From contig JAGUWD010000020.1 in NCBI GenBank assembly GCA_020062545.1, forward strand, positions 62,001 through 126,000: a stretch of 64,000 bases of DNA, read 5' to 3'. Of this stretch, positions 10,099 through 19,072 are shown in pieces. Origin of the DNA: Thermodesulfovibrionales bacterium (lineage in GTDB: Bacteria > Nitrospirota > Thermodesulfovibrionia > Thermodesulfovibrionales > Dissulfurispiraceae). The position numbers and the translations under genes were made by a program. The notes beneath the pieces were generated by a model. It searched no databases and was not told the origin of the DNA. It was given only the letters and a program-made list of their open reading frames with translations. Numbering within the stretch: the stretch's first letter is position 1; every line of letters begins with the position of its first letter.

Positions 10099-10162
10099 TA
10101 GGCGATAGGTCATAGGCAATAGGCTATAGGTTTTTATTTTTTACCTATTGCCCATTGCCTGT
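10099..10162. repeat. Heptad repeat, inverted pair (AGGCAAT type)
   Basis: aggcgat aggtcat aggcaat aggctat agg ... cctattg cccattg cctg. Confidence 0.8.
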
Positions 10163-10402
10163 CTTTTTTACATAAAACTTGTAATAGTCCTCATCCTCAT
10201 CCATTCCTATAAACTCGTTCCCTGTCTTTTCGCACCATTGGGGTATGTCTTCAAGCGCACCGTCATAATCGGTGAGTATTTCGAGCACCTGCCCCTTTTC
10301 GAGCCCCTTTATCATCTCGTCGAGTTTAAGGAGATGCATGGGGCACATCATATACACAATGTCCGCTGTTACATCCGCCTTTAAATCATGGACAAATTTC
10401 AT
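10145..10402 (-). CDS. TusA/YeeD-family sulfurtransferase-like protein
   Basis: DIVYMMCPMHLLKLDEMIKGLEKGQVLEILTDYDGALEDIPQWCEKTGNEFI; small TusA fold with Cys-Pro. Confidence 0.8.
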   Translation of the reverse strand: MKFVHDLKADVTADIVYMMCPMHLLKLDEMIKGLEKGQVLEILTDYDGALEDIPQWCEKTGNEFIGMDEDEDYYKFYVKKTGNGQ

Positions 10403-10421
10403 AATAACAAGTATCGGAGTG

Positions 10422-10919
10422 TCACAGTTTCAATAGCGTCATAGCCTTTGACTCTTTGATACCTTGAGATTTTGACTTTACCCTGACACTTTGACTTTTT
10501 GACACTTTTAAAAAGTCTCCTGTTATAAGATTCTTAAGGGTTATTGTCCTCAGGAATGCCTCAACCTGCTCTCCCAATGCCTTCCACAACAAATGCGTGA
10601 CACAACTATCAACCCTAACACATCCCTCTTCGGGGTCGAGGCATGACGTTAATGCAACAGGCCCCTCCAGTTCGTTTAAAATAGAGGCTATGCTTATATT
10701 TTCAGGGCTCTTGTTCAGTATATAACCGCCTCCGGGGCCCTTTATGCTCCTTATAAGGCCAGCCTTCCTGAGTTTATTGAGTATCTGCTCGAGATAGGCA
10801 ACAGAGACATCCTGTCTTTCAGAAATCTCCTTGATCGTTACAGGAGTTTCAGGATACCCTCTCGCTATTTCATACATGGCCCTGACACCATATTGTCCCT
10901 TTGTCGATAATCTCAGCAT
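10422..10919 (-). CDS. Rrf2/IscR-family transcriptional regulator
   Basis: LRLSTKGQYGVRAMYEIARGYPETPVTIKEISERQDVSVAYLEQILNKLRKAGLIRSIKGPGGGYIL. Confidence 0.93.
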   Translation of the reverse strand: MLRLSTKGQYGVRAMYEIARGYPETPVTIKEISERQDVSVAYLEQILNKLRKAGLIRSIKGPGGGYILNKSPENISIASILNELEGPVALTSCLDPEEGCVRVDSCVTHLLWKALGEQVEAFLRTITLKNLITGDFLKVSKSQSVRVKSKSQGIKESKAMTLLKL

Positions 10920-10989
10920 GACATTATACTATAATACCCTACCATTCTTGTCAAGTATTTTTATAAAAAATTAGGAATAAGCTATAGAC

Positions 10990-11117
10990 AGGCAGGACAT
11001 GGTATTGGAGCGGCTTCGGCAGCCCATAGCGTGCCATGGATGGCTAAGCGGGCTGGCATAGCCTCGGAGACAGGCTGGATGCCTGTCGAGAATGAGCGGA
11101 AATACCATGTCCTGCCT
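10990..11117. repeat. Multi-hairpin element bounded by a perfect 17-bp inverted repeat
   Basis: AGGCAGGACATGGTATT (10990-11006) / AATACCATGTCCTGCCT (11101-11117); internal hairpins gacaggc-tggat-gcctgtc (11069-11087) and agccc...gggct (11021-11054). Confidence 0.88.
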
Positions 11118-11128
11118 TGCATAAACAC

Positions 11129-11797
11129 CTACCTCGCCTTTTCCTCAAACAACTCTTCTTCCTGTTTATTCTTCATCCTCTTGACGAGTTCTTCGTAAGA
11201 ATTCGTACGTATAATCTTGTTGAACTGTGTCCTGTAGTTGTTTACCAGGCTTACGCCTTCTATTATCACATCATACACTTCCCACTTGCCGTTTTTCCTG
11301 AGAAGTCTGTATTCGATGGGGATTTCGACATTCCTTTTCGTGACTATTTTGGTATTAACTTCGGAGTATTCCCCGTTTATCTTCTCGTCTATATACAGGA
11401 TTTTCTCATCCGTATAGCTCTCTATCTTTTTGATATAAGACCTTTCAAGCAAATCAGTGTATAAAGGTACAAACTCCTTTCTTTCCTCCGGCGTCCTTTT
11501 TCTCCAGTGAAGTGCAAGCGACCTCTTTGCCATTTCTTCAAAATCAAATCTCTCTGATATTGTCTTGCGCAATAATGCCCGGCGTTCTTTTGTTTTTTCA
11601 GGCTTTTTAAGCTCCTTGTTCCTTAATATGTCGAGCACCTTATCAACCGTCTGTTTAACCTGTTGTGTAGGGGTATCGGCATATGCCTCGGAACCAGTAA
11701 TCGGTAACCAGTAGCCAGTAGCCAGTAAAATAGTAACGAGTAACGAGTAACAAGTAACGAGTTTTTTGAATTTTGAATTCTGAATTTTCAATCTCAT
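11129..11797 (-). CDS. mlaC: MlaC/Ttg2D-type phospholipid-binding protein
   Basis: QQVKQTVDKVLDILRN...RFDFEEMAKRSLALHWRKRTPEERKEFVPLYTDLLERSYIKKIESY; downstream of mlaEFD. Confidence 0.9.
   Translation of the reverse strand: MRLKIQNSKFKKLVTCYSLLVTILLATGYWLPITGSEAYADTPTQQVKQTVDKVLDILRNKELKKPEKTKERRALLRKTISERFDFEEMAKRSLALHWRKRTPEERKEFVPLYTDLLERSYIKKIESYTDEKILYIDEKINGEYSEVNTKIVTKRNVEIPIEYRLLRKNGKWEVYDVIIEGVSLVNNYRTQFNKIIRTNSYEELVKRMKNKQEEELFEEKAR
11690..11797. repeat. Heptad repeat tract coincident with MlaC signal peptide codons
   Basis: minus strand ATTCAGA ATTCAAA ATTCAAA then CTCGTTA CTTGTTA CTCGTTA CTCGTTA ... CTGGCTA CTGGCTA CTGGTTA. Confidence 0.88.
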
Positions 11798-11817
11798 AAA
11801 TCCAATGACCTCCTATT

Positions 11818-13167
11818 TTATCTCCCGAAGTCCATTCCTGTTGCGTATAAAAGGTTTGCAAATGACATCCTGTGATTATATATGGAACGGAGATTATTTG
11901 CCTTCATCTGTGCATAAGCCATTGCAGCATCTGCTACTTCCTTTGCATCGCCTATTCCCATATCAAAGTTTGCCACTGCAGCAACAAGCCACTTCCTCGC
12001 ATTTTTATACGCCTTCTCTGTCTCCACAATGTTCTTGTTTGCCTCTTCCATATCAAGATACGCCTTTCTCACCTGAAAAGGTATGGCCTCGTCGGCAAAC
12101 TTTTTCTTCTCCACCAATTTATGATATTCAGCCCTCGCTTCTTTCACCCTTCCCTCTGTAATTCCGAAATCAATAGACCATTTAAGCCCAATAAATGCAG
12201 CGCCGTAAGAATGGTTGAAATTATCATATATATACGGGTTGTCCACTTTATCCCTGTTTGTTGCACCTGCTATGGATGCCTTTAAACCCAAAAACAACTG
12301 GGGATAGTAATTGCTTTTCTCTACACCGACAAGGGCATTTCTTGCGTTCAGTCCTTCTTTAAGCTGGATAAATTCAGGCCTGAGTTTTACAGCATTCTTT
12401 AGATAATTATGCAGATCTTCTGGAATTTTTATTTCGGGTGTCAGGGACATCTCGGCAGTATCAAAATCAGTTCCCCTTGGAAGTCCCATGCTGGTGACAA
12501 GGGCATCCTTTGCAAGAGTAATACCCTTTTCTGCCTCGTTCAAATTTTTATCCACCTCTCCTAAGAATGCCCTGAGCTTAAAAAGATTAACCTCATCTGC
12601 CCATGGAGCTCCTATCTCAATTTGCTTTTCTGCCTTTTTTATAGATTCGACAAGTTCATCCCTGACTTCCAGCACAAGATTTCTCATGTCCTTTGCAAGG
12701 AGAAGGTTGTAATACAATTCCTTAGTTCTTAAAACTATATCCGATGTTTTCTTGTCCACGCCTGCCTTTGCCACTTTTATGCCGCTTAAGGCAGCCTCTC
12801 TATAACTGCTTATCTTTCCGAACGTATATACAGGCTGGATTAATGTCACATCAGCACTGCCGAATATTCCATTAACCGTTGTTGCCACCGATGTATTAAT
12901 TGAAGGGCTTATATATTCCCTTTTTGCTTCTGGGGAAGGCCCTGTTATTGCAAGCACCTCAATTTGAGGATAGACTGCCGAATCCGCCTGCAGCTTTTTA
13001 GATTTATACACTTCTTCTTCATAGCGTGATTCTCCTATCTCTGGACTGATCTCGACGGCTTTTTTAATGCATTGGTCAAGGTTTAAGACAACTTTCTGAT
13101 CCGTATCCTGTCCATAGGCTGGTTGTAAAATCAATAAGCAGAAAACAATCGCCATCCATTTCACCAT
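11818..13167 (-). CDS. TolC-family outer membrane protein
   Basis: LNLDQCIKKAVEISPEIGESRYEEEVYKSKKLQADSAVYPQIEV; AYLDMEEANKNIVETEKAYKNARKWL; signal peptide. Confidence 0.9.
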   Translation of the reverse strand: MVKWMAIVFCLLILQPAYGQDTDQKVVLNLDQCIKKAVEISPEIGESRYEEEVYKSKKLQADSAVYPQIEVLAITGPSPEAKREYISPSINTSVATTVNGIFGSADVTLIQPVYTFGKISSYREAALSGIKVAKAGVDKKTSDIVLRTKELYYNLLLAKDMRNLVLEVRDELVESIKKAEKQIEIGAPWADEVNLFKLRAFLGEVDKNLNEAEKGITLAKDALVTSMGLPRGTDFDTAEMSLTPEIKIPEDLHNYLKNAVKLRPEFIQLKEGLNARNALVGVEKSNYYPQLFLGLKASIAGATNRDKVDNPYIYDNFNHSYGAAFIGLKWSIDFGITEGRVKEARAEYHKLVEKKKFADEAIPFQVRKAYLDMEEANKNIVETEKAYKNARKWLVAAVANFDMGIGDAKEVADAAMAYAQMKANNLRSIYNHRMSFANLLYATGMDFGR

Positions 13168-13176
13168 GTTACCCTC

Positions 13177-13617
13177 CTACACTCCTCCAAATACATATTT
13201 GGAAATCAACTCTTCGATGTCCACTGCAGACTCGGTTTCTCTGATTTTTCCACCATCCGGAATAATCTTCTCAGAGCCTCCGGGTGCTATCTGGACATAT
13301 TTCTCGCCTATGAGCCCCTTTGTCTTTATGGACGCTATGGCATCCTCCTGAATCTTTACATCCTTATAAATTGTGAGTTCAACCAATGCCTGATAGTCGT
13401 TAAGTCTTATGCTCTTTACCTTTCCGACCTCTACTCCTGCTATTTCAACAATAGAGCCTGATTTGATCCCCCCTGCCTTTTCAAACTCGGCATATACAGT
13501 GTATCCCCTTCCGCCTATGACTTCAAGTTTCCCCAATTTTATGGATATGTATCCGAGGGCAAGAATGCCTATCAGCACAAAAAAGCCTACAGCCAGTTCA
13601 AGGTCAAACTTCTTCAT
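13177..13617 (-). CDS. mlaD: MlaD-family (MCE domain) substrate-binding protein
   Basis: MKKFDLELAVGFFVLIGILALGYISIKLG...GGIKSGSIVEIAGVEVGKVKSI; start set at MKKFDL, which has AAGGAG upstream. Confidence 0.9.
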   Translation of the reverse strand: MKKFDLELAVGFFVLIGILALGYISIKLGKLEVIGGRGYTVYAEFEKAGGIKSGSIVEIAGVEVGKVKSIRLNDYQALVELTIYKDVKIQEDAIASIKTKGLIGEKYVQIAPGGSEKIIPDGGKIRETESAVDIEELISKYVFGGV

Positions 13618-13630
13618 TGCTATAACTCCT

Positions 13631-14374
13631 TTAAGGTTTAAATGAAGGGACTTCCATCCCAATTATAAACTGTCTCACTATAGGATTTAAAGAGTTTTTA
13701 ATCTCATCCGGCGTCCCCACCTCTACTATTACTCCGTTATGAAGCATTGCAACCCTGTCAGCAACATCAAATATTTCAGGAATATCATGGCTTATTATCA
13801 CGCCTGTAAAACCGTATTTCTTATGAGTATCTATTATAAGTCTGTGGATGGAATTCAGAATAATGGGATCAAGGCCTGTAGTCGGTTCATCAAAGAATAC
13901 GATCTTCGGTTCCGTTATCAAGGCGCGGGCAAGTGCTACCCTCTTTCTCATGCCGCCGCTTATTTCCGCGGGATATTTTTTTTCCATACCCCATAGCCCT
14001 ACATCTTCAAGTGCCTGCATTACCCTGTCATGGATCTCCTTTTTGCTCACCTTTGTTTTTTCCCTCAGTGGAAATGCTACATTTTCATAGACAGTTAGAG
14101 AGTCAAATAGTGCACCTCCCTGGAAGACCACGCCAAGTTTTTCTCTTATACTGTCCAGTTCCCTTCCGCCAAGCTTCGTGATATCAATGCCATCAATGAG
14201 CACGCTTCCTTTATCCGGCTTAAGAAGGCCGATAAGGTGCTTTAAAAACACGCTCTTGCCTCCTCCGCTCTTCCCTATGATAGCCATTAATTCTTTATCA
14301 AAAATAGTAAGATTTATACCATCCAGCACCCTCTGGCTATCAAAGGATTTCTCAAGATCTATAACTTCTATCAT
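13631..14374 (-). CDS. mlaF: ABC transporter ATP-binding protein MlaF
   Basis: Walker A GKSGGGKSVFLKHL; signature ISGGMRKRVALARAL; Walker B IVFFDEPTTGLDP. Confidence 0.93.
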   Translation of the reverse strand: MIEVIDLEKSFDSQRVLDGINLTIFDKELMAIIGKSGGGKSVFLKHLIGLLKPDKGSVLIDGIDITKLGGRELDSIREKLGVVFQGGALFDSLTVYENVAFPLREKTKVSKKEIHDRVMQALEDVGLWGMEKKYPAEISGGMRKRVALARALITEPKIVFFDEPTTGLDPIILNSIHRLIIDTHKKYGFTGVIISHDIPEIFDVADRVAMLHNGVIVEVGTPDEIKNSLNPIVRQFIIGMEVPSFKP

Positions 14375-14386
14375 TACATTTACCTC

Positions 14387-15157
14387 TTACAACAATACCG
14401 AGCCTAAGAAGTAATCCCATATCAGAATTAATACAGAAGACATAACAACCGCCTCTGTAGTTGCTTTGCTAACACCTTCTGCTCCGTATCCTGTATAAAA
14501 ACCTTTATAACAGCATACCCATGAGACAATGACCCCAAAGCTTATGGATTTGTACAATCCCTGCCTTATGTCTTTCATTTCAACGAATACCTCCATCTGA
14601 GAAAAATAAGTCCCCTCGCTCATTCCTAAAAGCTTTACTGCTATTGCATAACCACCGTATATGCCGATTACATCAAAAATAGCTGCAAGTAAAGGGAAAA
14701 CCATTATTGCAGCGGCTATATTGGGAATGATTAGATACCTCATGGGGTTCAATGCCATTGCAGTAAGGGCATCGATCTGCTCGCTGATCCTCATTATGCC
14801 GATCTCGGCAGTAAGGGCAGAACCTGCCCTTCCCGTTACCATAAGGGCGGAAAGCACAGGACCGAGTTCCCTTATAAGGCTTAAGGCTATGGCAGGACCT
14901 AATAATGCCTCGGAGCCGAATTTTCTTAAGGTATAAAACAACTGAAGGGCAAGTACCATTCCTGTAAATGAACCTGTCAGAAGGATTATAATCATTGACT
15001 TGTTTCCAAAAAATCTTATCTGTTTAAGAAGCAGATTAAATTTAAATGGAGGTGAGAAAATAAAATAAAAGGCATTCATGAGGAATGTGAACATATGTCC
15101 CATTCTCCTTATGACAGAGAGTGCCCATGAGCCCAATATCCTTAATAATTTTTCCAT
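14387..15157 (-). CDS. mlaE: ABC transporter permease MlaE
   Basis: GSFTGMVLALQLFYTLRKFGSEALLGPAIALSLIRELGPVLSALMVTGRAGSALTAEIGIMRISEQIDALTAM. Confidence 0.95.
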   Translation of the reverse strand: MEKLLRILGSWALSVIRRMGHMFTFLMNAFYFIFSPPFKFNLLLKQIRFFGNKSMIIILLTGSFTGMVLALQLFYTLRKFGSEALLGPAIALSLIRELGPVLSALMVTGRAGSALTAEIGIMRISEQIDALTAMALNPMRYLIIPNIAAAIMVFPLLAAIFDVIGIYGGYAIAVKLLGMSEGTYFSQMEVFVEMKDIRQGLYKSISFGVIVSWVCCYKGFYTGYGAEGVSKATTEAVVMSSVLILIWDYFLGSVLL

Positions 15158-15190
15158 ATAAAAGCTTTATCTAAATTCTAATTAAGAAAA

Positions 15191-15357
15191 TATATGTCAG
15201 GTACGGTGAAAAGACTTTAAACTCCGCACTTGTATTAACATCTCTCCTGTATCCGTAATCTACAACATTGAATACTTGTTGGATAATGCAATTATAATCT
15301 TTTATACTACACTTGAACTAACACTTTTTAAAGTCTTCGAGCCGTGCCTGACATAAT
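15191..15357. repeat. Intergenic inverted-repeat element, family copy B
   Basis: ATGTCAGGtACGGtgaaAAGACTTTAAA pairs with TTTAAAGTCTTcgaGCCGTGCCTGACAT; interior closely matches copy A. Confidence 0.8.
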
Positions 15358-15427
15358 ATAATAACCGCTCAATTTAGCCTTTAATAATAAAAAATACCTG
15401 TAGTGTTGTCAATTAACTGGCTACAGG

Positions 15428-16213
15428 CTACTGCCTTAAAACAGTTACTTTTTCGCCTTTGTTAATATTAAATAGCCTTGAAGCGCTATCCATGTTAACA
15501 AAAAACTCTAAATGGCCGGAACTATTGATGAGGCAGTAAAGGCCTTTGTCAGATGCTTGAGCATAATTTTTTACGGTCCGGACAATCTTACCTTTTATTT
15601 TAACTGAATATTTTTCGCCCAATCCCTGCAAAGTACCTTTCCTGATATTGGTAATTGCATTGCCGAATCTGTCTACATAAATAATTTCCCCAGAAATCTT
15701 ATCACCTTCAACCTTCGGCACCGGAACTTCAAACCTCTTAAAGTCGTCAATTGTGCATCCGAATGATTCTAATGCAATCCCTCTCGATAGCCATGCAGCA
15801 ACAGGGGCAAATATATCCCTCCCCTGAAAAGTCGGACTATACTCGGACAGCATGTATTTCTCTTCTTTTATATGAAGAACCTTTAACTTTTCTGAAAAAG
15901 ACATTATATAAGAAAAAATCCCGTTATCAGGACCTACGAAATAATGGCCATCTGCCTCAACGATGATCGGCCTTCTTTCAGAGCCGACCTCCGGGTCAAC
16001 AACTGTAATATGAATGGTTTCTGACGGAAAATATTTATAACTGGAGCCGATGATGAATGCCCCTTCTTCTATGTTATGAGGCTCTATTGCATGGGTTATA
16101 TCAACAAGAGTTACAGAGGGGTTTATGGATAAGATAACCCCCTTCATCTCGCCGACAAAAGGGTCTTTGTATCCGAAGTCAGTGGTAAGAGTTATAATTC
16201 GCTCATGGCTCAT
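15428..16213 (-). CDS. SAM hydroxide adenosyltransferase (DUF62 family)
   Basis: ITLTTDFGYKDPFVGEMKGVI...VTLVDITHAIEPHNIEEGAFII...VVDPEVGSERRPI...VGPDNGIFSY. Confidence 0.92.
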   Translation of the reverse strand: MSHERIITLTTDFGYKDPFVGEMKGVILSINPSVTLVDITHAIEPHNIEEGAFIIGSSYKYFPSETIHITVVDPEVGSERRPIIVEADGHYFVGPDNGIFSYIMSFSEKLKVLHIKEEKYMLSEYSPTFQGRDIFAPVAAWLSRGIALESFGCTIDDFKRFEVPVPKVEGDKISGEIIYVDRFGNAITNIRKGTLQGLGEKYSVKIKGKIVRTVKNYAQASDKGLYCLINSSGHLEFFVNMDSASRLFNINKGEKVTVLRQ

Positions 16214-16265
16214 GGCTCATGGCTCACAGTTTTATAGTTTTTTGCTATGAGCAATCAGCTATGAG
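16198..16265. repeat. Heptad repeat, inverted pair (ATGAGCC/AGCTCAT type)
   Basis: gctcatg gctcatg gctcatg gctcac ... gctatgagcaatcagctatgagcc. Confidence 0.88.
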
Positions 16266-17206
16266 CCAACTTTCAGGCTTCCGATGATCTCATTTATATC
16301 AGACAGCCCTTCCTCCTTAAGAAATCTCTTCAGCCCTTCTGTTATTTCGATTGTCGCAGTCGGATTTACGAAATTTGCAGTGCCAACAGCAACAGCCCTT
16401 GCACCTGCTATTAAGAATTCGAGGGCATCATTGGCGTTCATTATTCCGCCCATGCCTATAATCGGTATCTTCACAACCTTATATACCTCCCAGACCATCC
16501 TCACTGCTATTGGCCTTACAGCAGGACCTGAAAGCCCGCCTGTGTTATTTGCAAGCACCGGCCTCCGTTTTTTCACATCCACAACCATACCGGTTATGGT
16601 ATTTATCAGAGATACCGCATCAGCGCCTGCGTTTTCCGCTACTTTTGCCATAAGACCGATGTCCGTAACATTAGGTGAAAGCTTGACTATCAGGGGAAGT
16701 TTTGTTGCCTTCCTCACAGCAGTTACAACCTGCTCCATTGTTTTAGGATCTGTTCCGAAAACTATCCATCCTGCCTGCTTATTCGGGCATGATATATTCA
16801 TCTCAAGGGCATGGACACCTTCTGCATTGCTTAGCACCTCTGCTGCATGAATATATTCATCTATGCTGTCTCCAAAAAAATTTGCAATGACAGGGGTTTT
16901 AAATTGTTTTAGAAATGGAAGTTTCTCCTTTATAAATGTCTCAACACCTATATTTTGAAGTCCAATGGCATTGAGCATTCCTGCAGGTGTTTCCACAATT
17001 CTCGGTGTAGGATTCCCTTGTCTCGGTGTGATGGAAAGCCCTTTAACAACAATAGCTCCAAGCATGCTCAAATCGAGAAACTCTGAATATTCCTCTCCGT
17101 ATCCGAATGTACCTGATGCGGTCATCACAGGATTCTTAAGCTTTAATCCCGCGATATCTACCGATAAGTTCGGGGTTCTGAGTTCGGAGTTTGGAGTTAT
17201 TCCCAT
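16259..17206 (-). CDS. pyrD: Dihydroorotate dehydrogenase B, catalytic subunit
   Basis: [17 protein letters not shown]...[30 protein letters not shown]...NISCPN...[16 protein letters not shown]. Confidence 0.95.
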   Translation of the reverse strand: MGITPNSELRTPNLSVDIAGLKLKNPVMTASGTFGYGEEYSEFLDLSMLGAIVVKGLSITPRQGNPTPRIVETPAGMLNAIGLQNIGVETFIKEKLPFLKQFKTPVIANFFGDSIDEYIHAAEVLSNAEGVHALEMNISCPNKQAGWIVFGTDPKTMEQVVTAVRKATKLPLIVKLSPNVTDIGLMAKVAENAGADAVSLINTITGMVVDVKKRRPVLANNTGGLSGPAVRPIAVRMVWEVYKVVKIPIIGMGGIMNANDALEFLIAGARAVAVGTANFVNPTATIEITEGLKRFLKEEGLSDINEIIGSLKVGS

Positions 17207-18015
17207 ATAATATCCTTTATGTCAAATACAGGTCCTTCTTTGCAAACTCTTTTGTAAATCCATTTCTGGCTACTATCTACGGTCTCCTGACCCCTGACTT
17301 TTACAACACAGCCAAGACACGCACCTACACCACATGCCATGTGTTCTTCCATGGAAACATAACACTCAATAATTTGGGATTTGGGATTTTGGATTTGGGA
17401 TTTTATAATGCGATGGAGTTCTTTCAACATCGGTGTTGGGCCACAGGCATATATGCGTGATGCGTGATGCGTAATGCGTGATGGGTTAAGAAAATCGATT
17501 AAAGAATCTGTTATCAATCCTTTCTTACCTTCAGAGCCGTCATCTGTAGTTATAAATGTTTCTTTTGATATCCCCTTTGCTGCATCTATCATTACCAGTT
17601 CTTCCTTGTTCCTCGCACCATAGAAAAGATATGCCCTGTTTTTAAATCTATCAAGAAGTGGCAATAACGAGGCAATTCCTATTCCTCCTGCAAGGGCAAT
17701 AAAGTCCCCGTCAGGCACTGGATAACTATTTCCAAGTGGACCGATTACATTAATAATATCTCCGCTTTTAAGACGCGAAAGCGATAGTGTCCCTTTGCCC
17801 CTTATCCTGTAAAGAAAGCTCAGCAAATTGTCTTCATATCTGAAAATACTAAAAGGCCGTTTTAAAAGCGGATCGCAGGTATCGCCAGCCTGAAGCATAT
17901 AGAATTGACCGGGTTGAGGAATGTCTATGTCCGATAATGGACTGAGATTTAATAAACTGAAGTGTTTGTTTAAAGAGAAGTTATCAACTGTCTTTGCTTT
18001 AAAATATTTAGACAA
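17197..18015 (-). CDS. pyrK: Dihydroorotate dehydrogenase electron transfer subunit
   Basis: [22 protein letters not shown]...[14 protein letters not shown]...[12 protein letters not shown]...[18 protein letters not shown]. Confidence 0.93.
   Translation of the reverse strand: MSKYFKAKTVDNFSLNKHFSLLNLSPLSDIDIPQPGQFYMLQAGDTCDPLLKRPFSIFRYEDNLLSFLYRIRGKGTLSLSRLKSGDIINVIGPLGNSYPVPDGDFIALAGGIGIASLLPLLDRFKNRAYLFYGARNKEELVMIDAAKGISKETFITTDDGSEGKKGLITDSLIDFLNPSRITHHASRIYACGPTPMLKELHRIIKSQIQNPKSQIIECYVSMEEHMACGVGACLGCVVKVRGQETVDSSQKWIYKRVCKEGPVFDIKDIIWE
17371..17485. repeat. Two short heptad repeat tracts inside pyrK
   Basis: aatttgggatttgggattttggatttgggatttt (17371-17404) and atatgcgtgatgcgtgatgcgtaatgcgtgatggg (17451-17485). 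Confidence 0.85.
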
Positions 18016-18481
18016 AGTTAATCTCTGTGATCTCGTATTCTATAGTCCTTGCAGGCGCCTTTACTACTGCGACATCGCCCACCTCTTTTCCGATCAATGC
18101 CCTTCCTACAGGTGAGCTAATGGAGATCTTCCCGTTTTTTACATCTGCCTCCCCCGGTCCCACAAGGGTGAATTCATACTCTGTATCAGCCTCTATATCA
18201 ACAACCTTCACCTTTGCACCGAATGCAATCTTTGACTGGTTTATTTTTGCAGGATCTATCACATCGGCCATTGCCAGTTTTGCCTGAAGTTCCTGAATAC
18301 GGCCTTCTATAAAAGACTGCCGCTCCTTTGCAGCATGGTATTCCGCATTCTCGGACAGGTCGCCATGCGCCCTTGCCTCGGCTATGTCCTGAATGTTCCT
18401 GGATCTTTCGACCTTTAGAAGCCTATCAAGCTCGTCCTTGAGTTTCTGATAGCCTTCAGGTGTCATTGGAACACGCTTCAT
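18008..18481 (-). CDS. greA: Transcription elongation factor GreA
   Basis: MTPEGYQKLKDELDRL...EARAHGDLSENAEYHAAKERQSFIEGRIQELQAKLA. Confidence 0.96.
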   Translation of the reverse strand: MKRVPMTPEGYQKLKDELDRLLKVERSRNIQDIAEARAHGDLSENAEYHAAKERQSFIEGRIQELQAKLAMADVIDPAKINQSKIAFGAKVKVVDIEADTEYEFTLVGPGEADVKNGKISISSPVGRALIGKEVGDVAVVKAPARTIEYEITEINFV

Positions 18482-18604
18482 CTATAACCTCCCTTGTTAG
18501 TAACCAGTGACCAGTAACCAGAACATAAATCCTGGCTACTAAATAAAATAACACTTTCACATAGATTTTTTCAAAGTAGAGCAGCAGAACAGTAAGGTAA
18601 TAAA

Positions 18605-19054
18605 CTACTGCTCTGCTGCTCTGTTGCTCTGTTGCGTTGTTGACAGCGAAGGCACCGGTACTCTGAAGGAATAACGTTCGTCTTCGAGGATTATCTGTGT
18701 TGCCTTTAGTTTGGATATGTTAACAATTATAGGGGCCTTTAAATTTGCATTCAAGCTGTTGTCAGCAACATTGAGAATTACAAGAACAATGGTCTCTGCT
18801 ACATCCGTAATCTCAAGAAATTGTTCAACATCGTCCTCTATAGTAAGAGAATAGTCAGGGAAAAGGCCAAAGGGCTCGGTAACTATAAATGCAATATCAG
18901 GATCATCCACTGCATGGAGCCACTTTATAGGGTCTTTATAGTCCAGAAGTATGTACCTTTTCAGATTGGCAAATCCAGGAATTCCCAATGGGAAATTAAT
19001 AATCTTGTTTTCTTCTATTTCTATTTCCCCGAATCTTGTCGTATTTATCTTCAT
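18605..19054 (-). CDS. fliW: Flagellar assembly factor FliW
   Basis: MKINTTRFGEIEIEENKIINFPLGIPGFANLKRYILLDY; start set at ATG 19054 (the ORF track start at 19069 is a TTG). Confidence 0.94.
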   Translation of the reverse strand: MKINTTRFGEIEIEENKIINFPLGIPGFANLKRYILLDYKDPIKWLHAVDDPDIAFIVTEPFGLFPDYSLTIEDDVEQFLEITDVAETIVLVILNVADNSLNANLKAPIIVNISKLKATQIILEDERYSFRVPVPSLSTTQQSNRAAEQ

Positions 19055-19072
19055 CTTCACCCCGGACAATTG

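Noticed and set aside
10081-10119. 13-residue N-terminal extension MPMTYRLILRRQI on the cysteine desulfurase
   Set aside because: Encoded by intergenic heptad repeat DNA; conserved protein starts at MRKCYFDH (10080).
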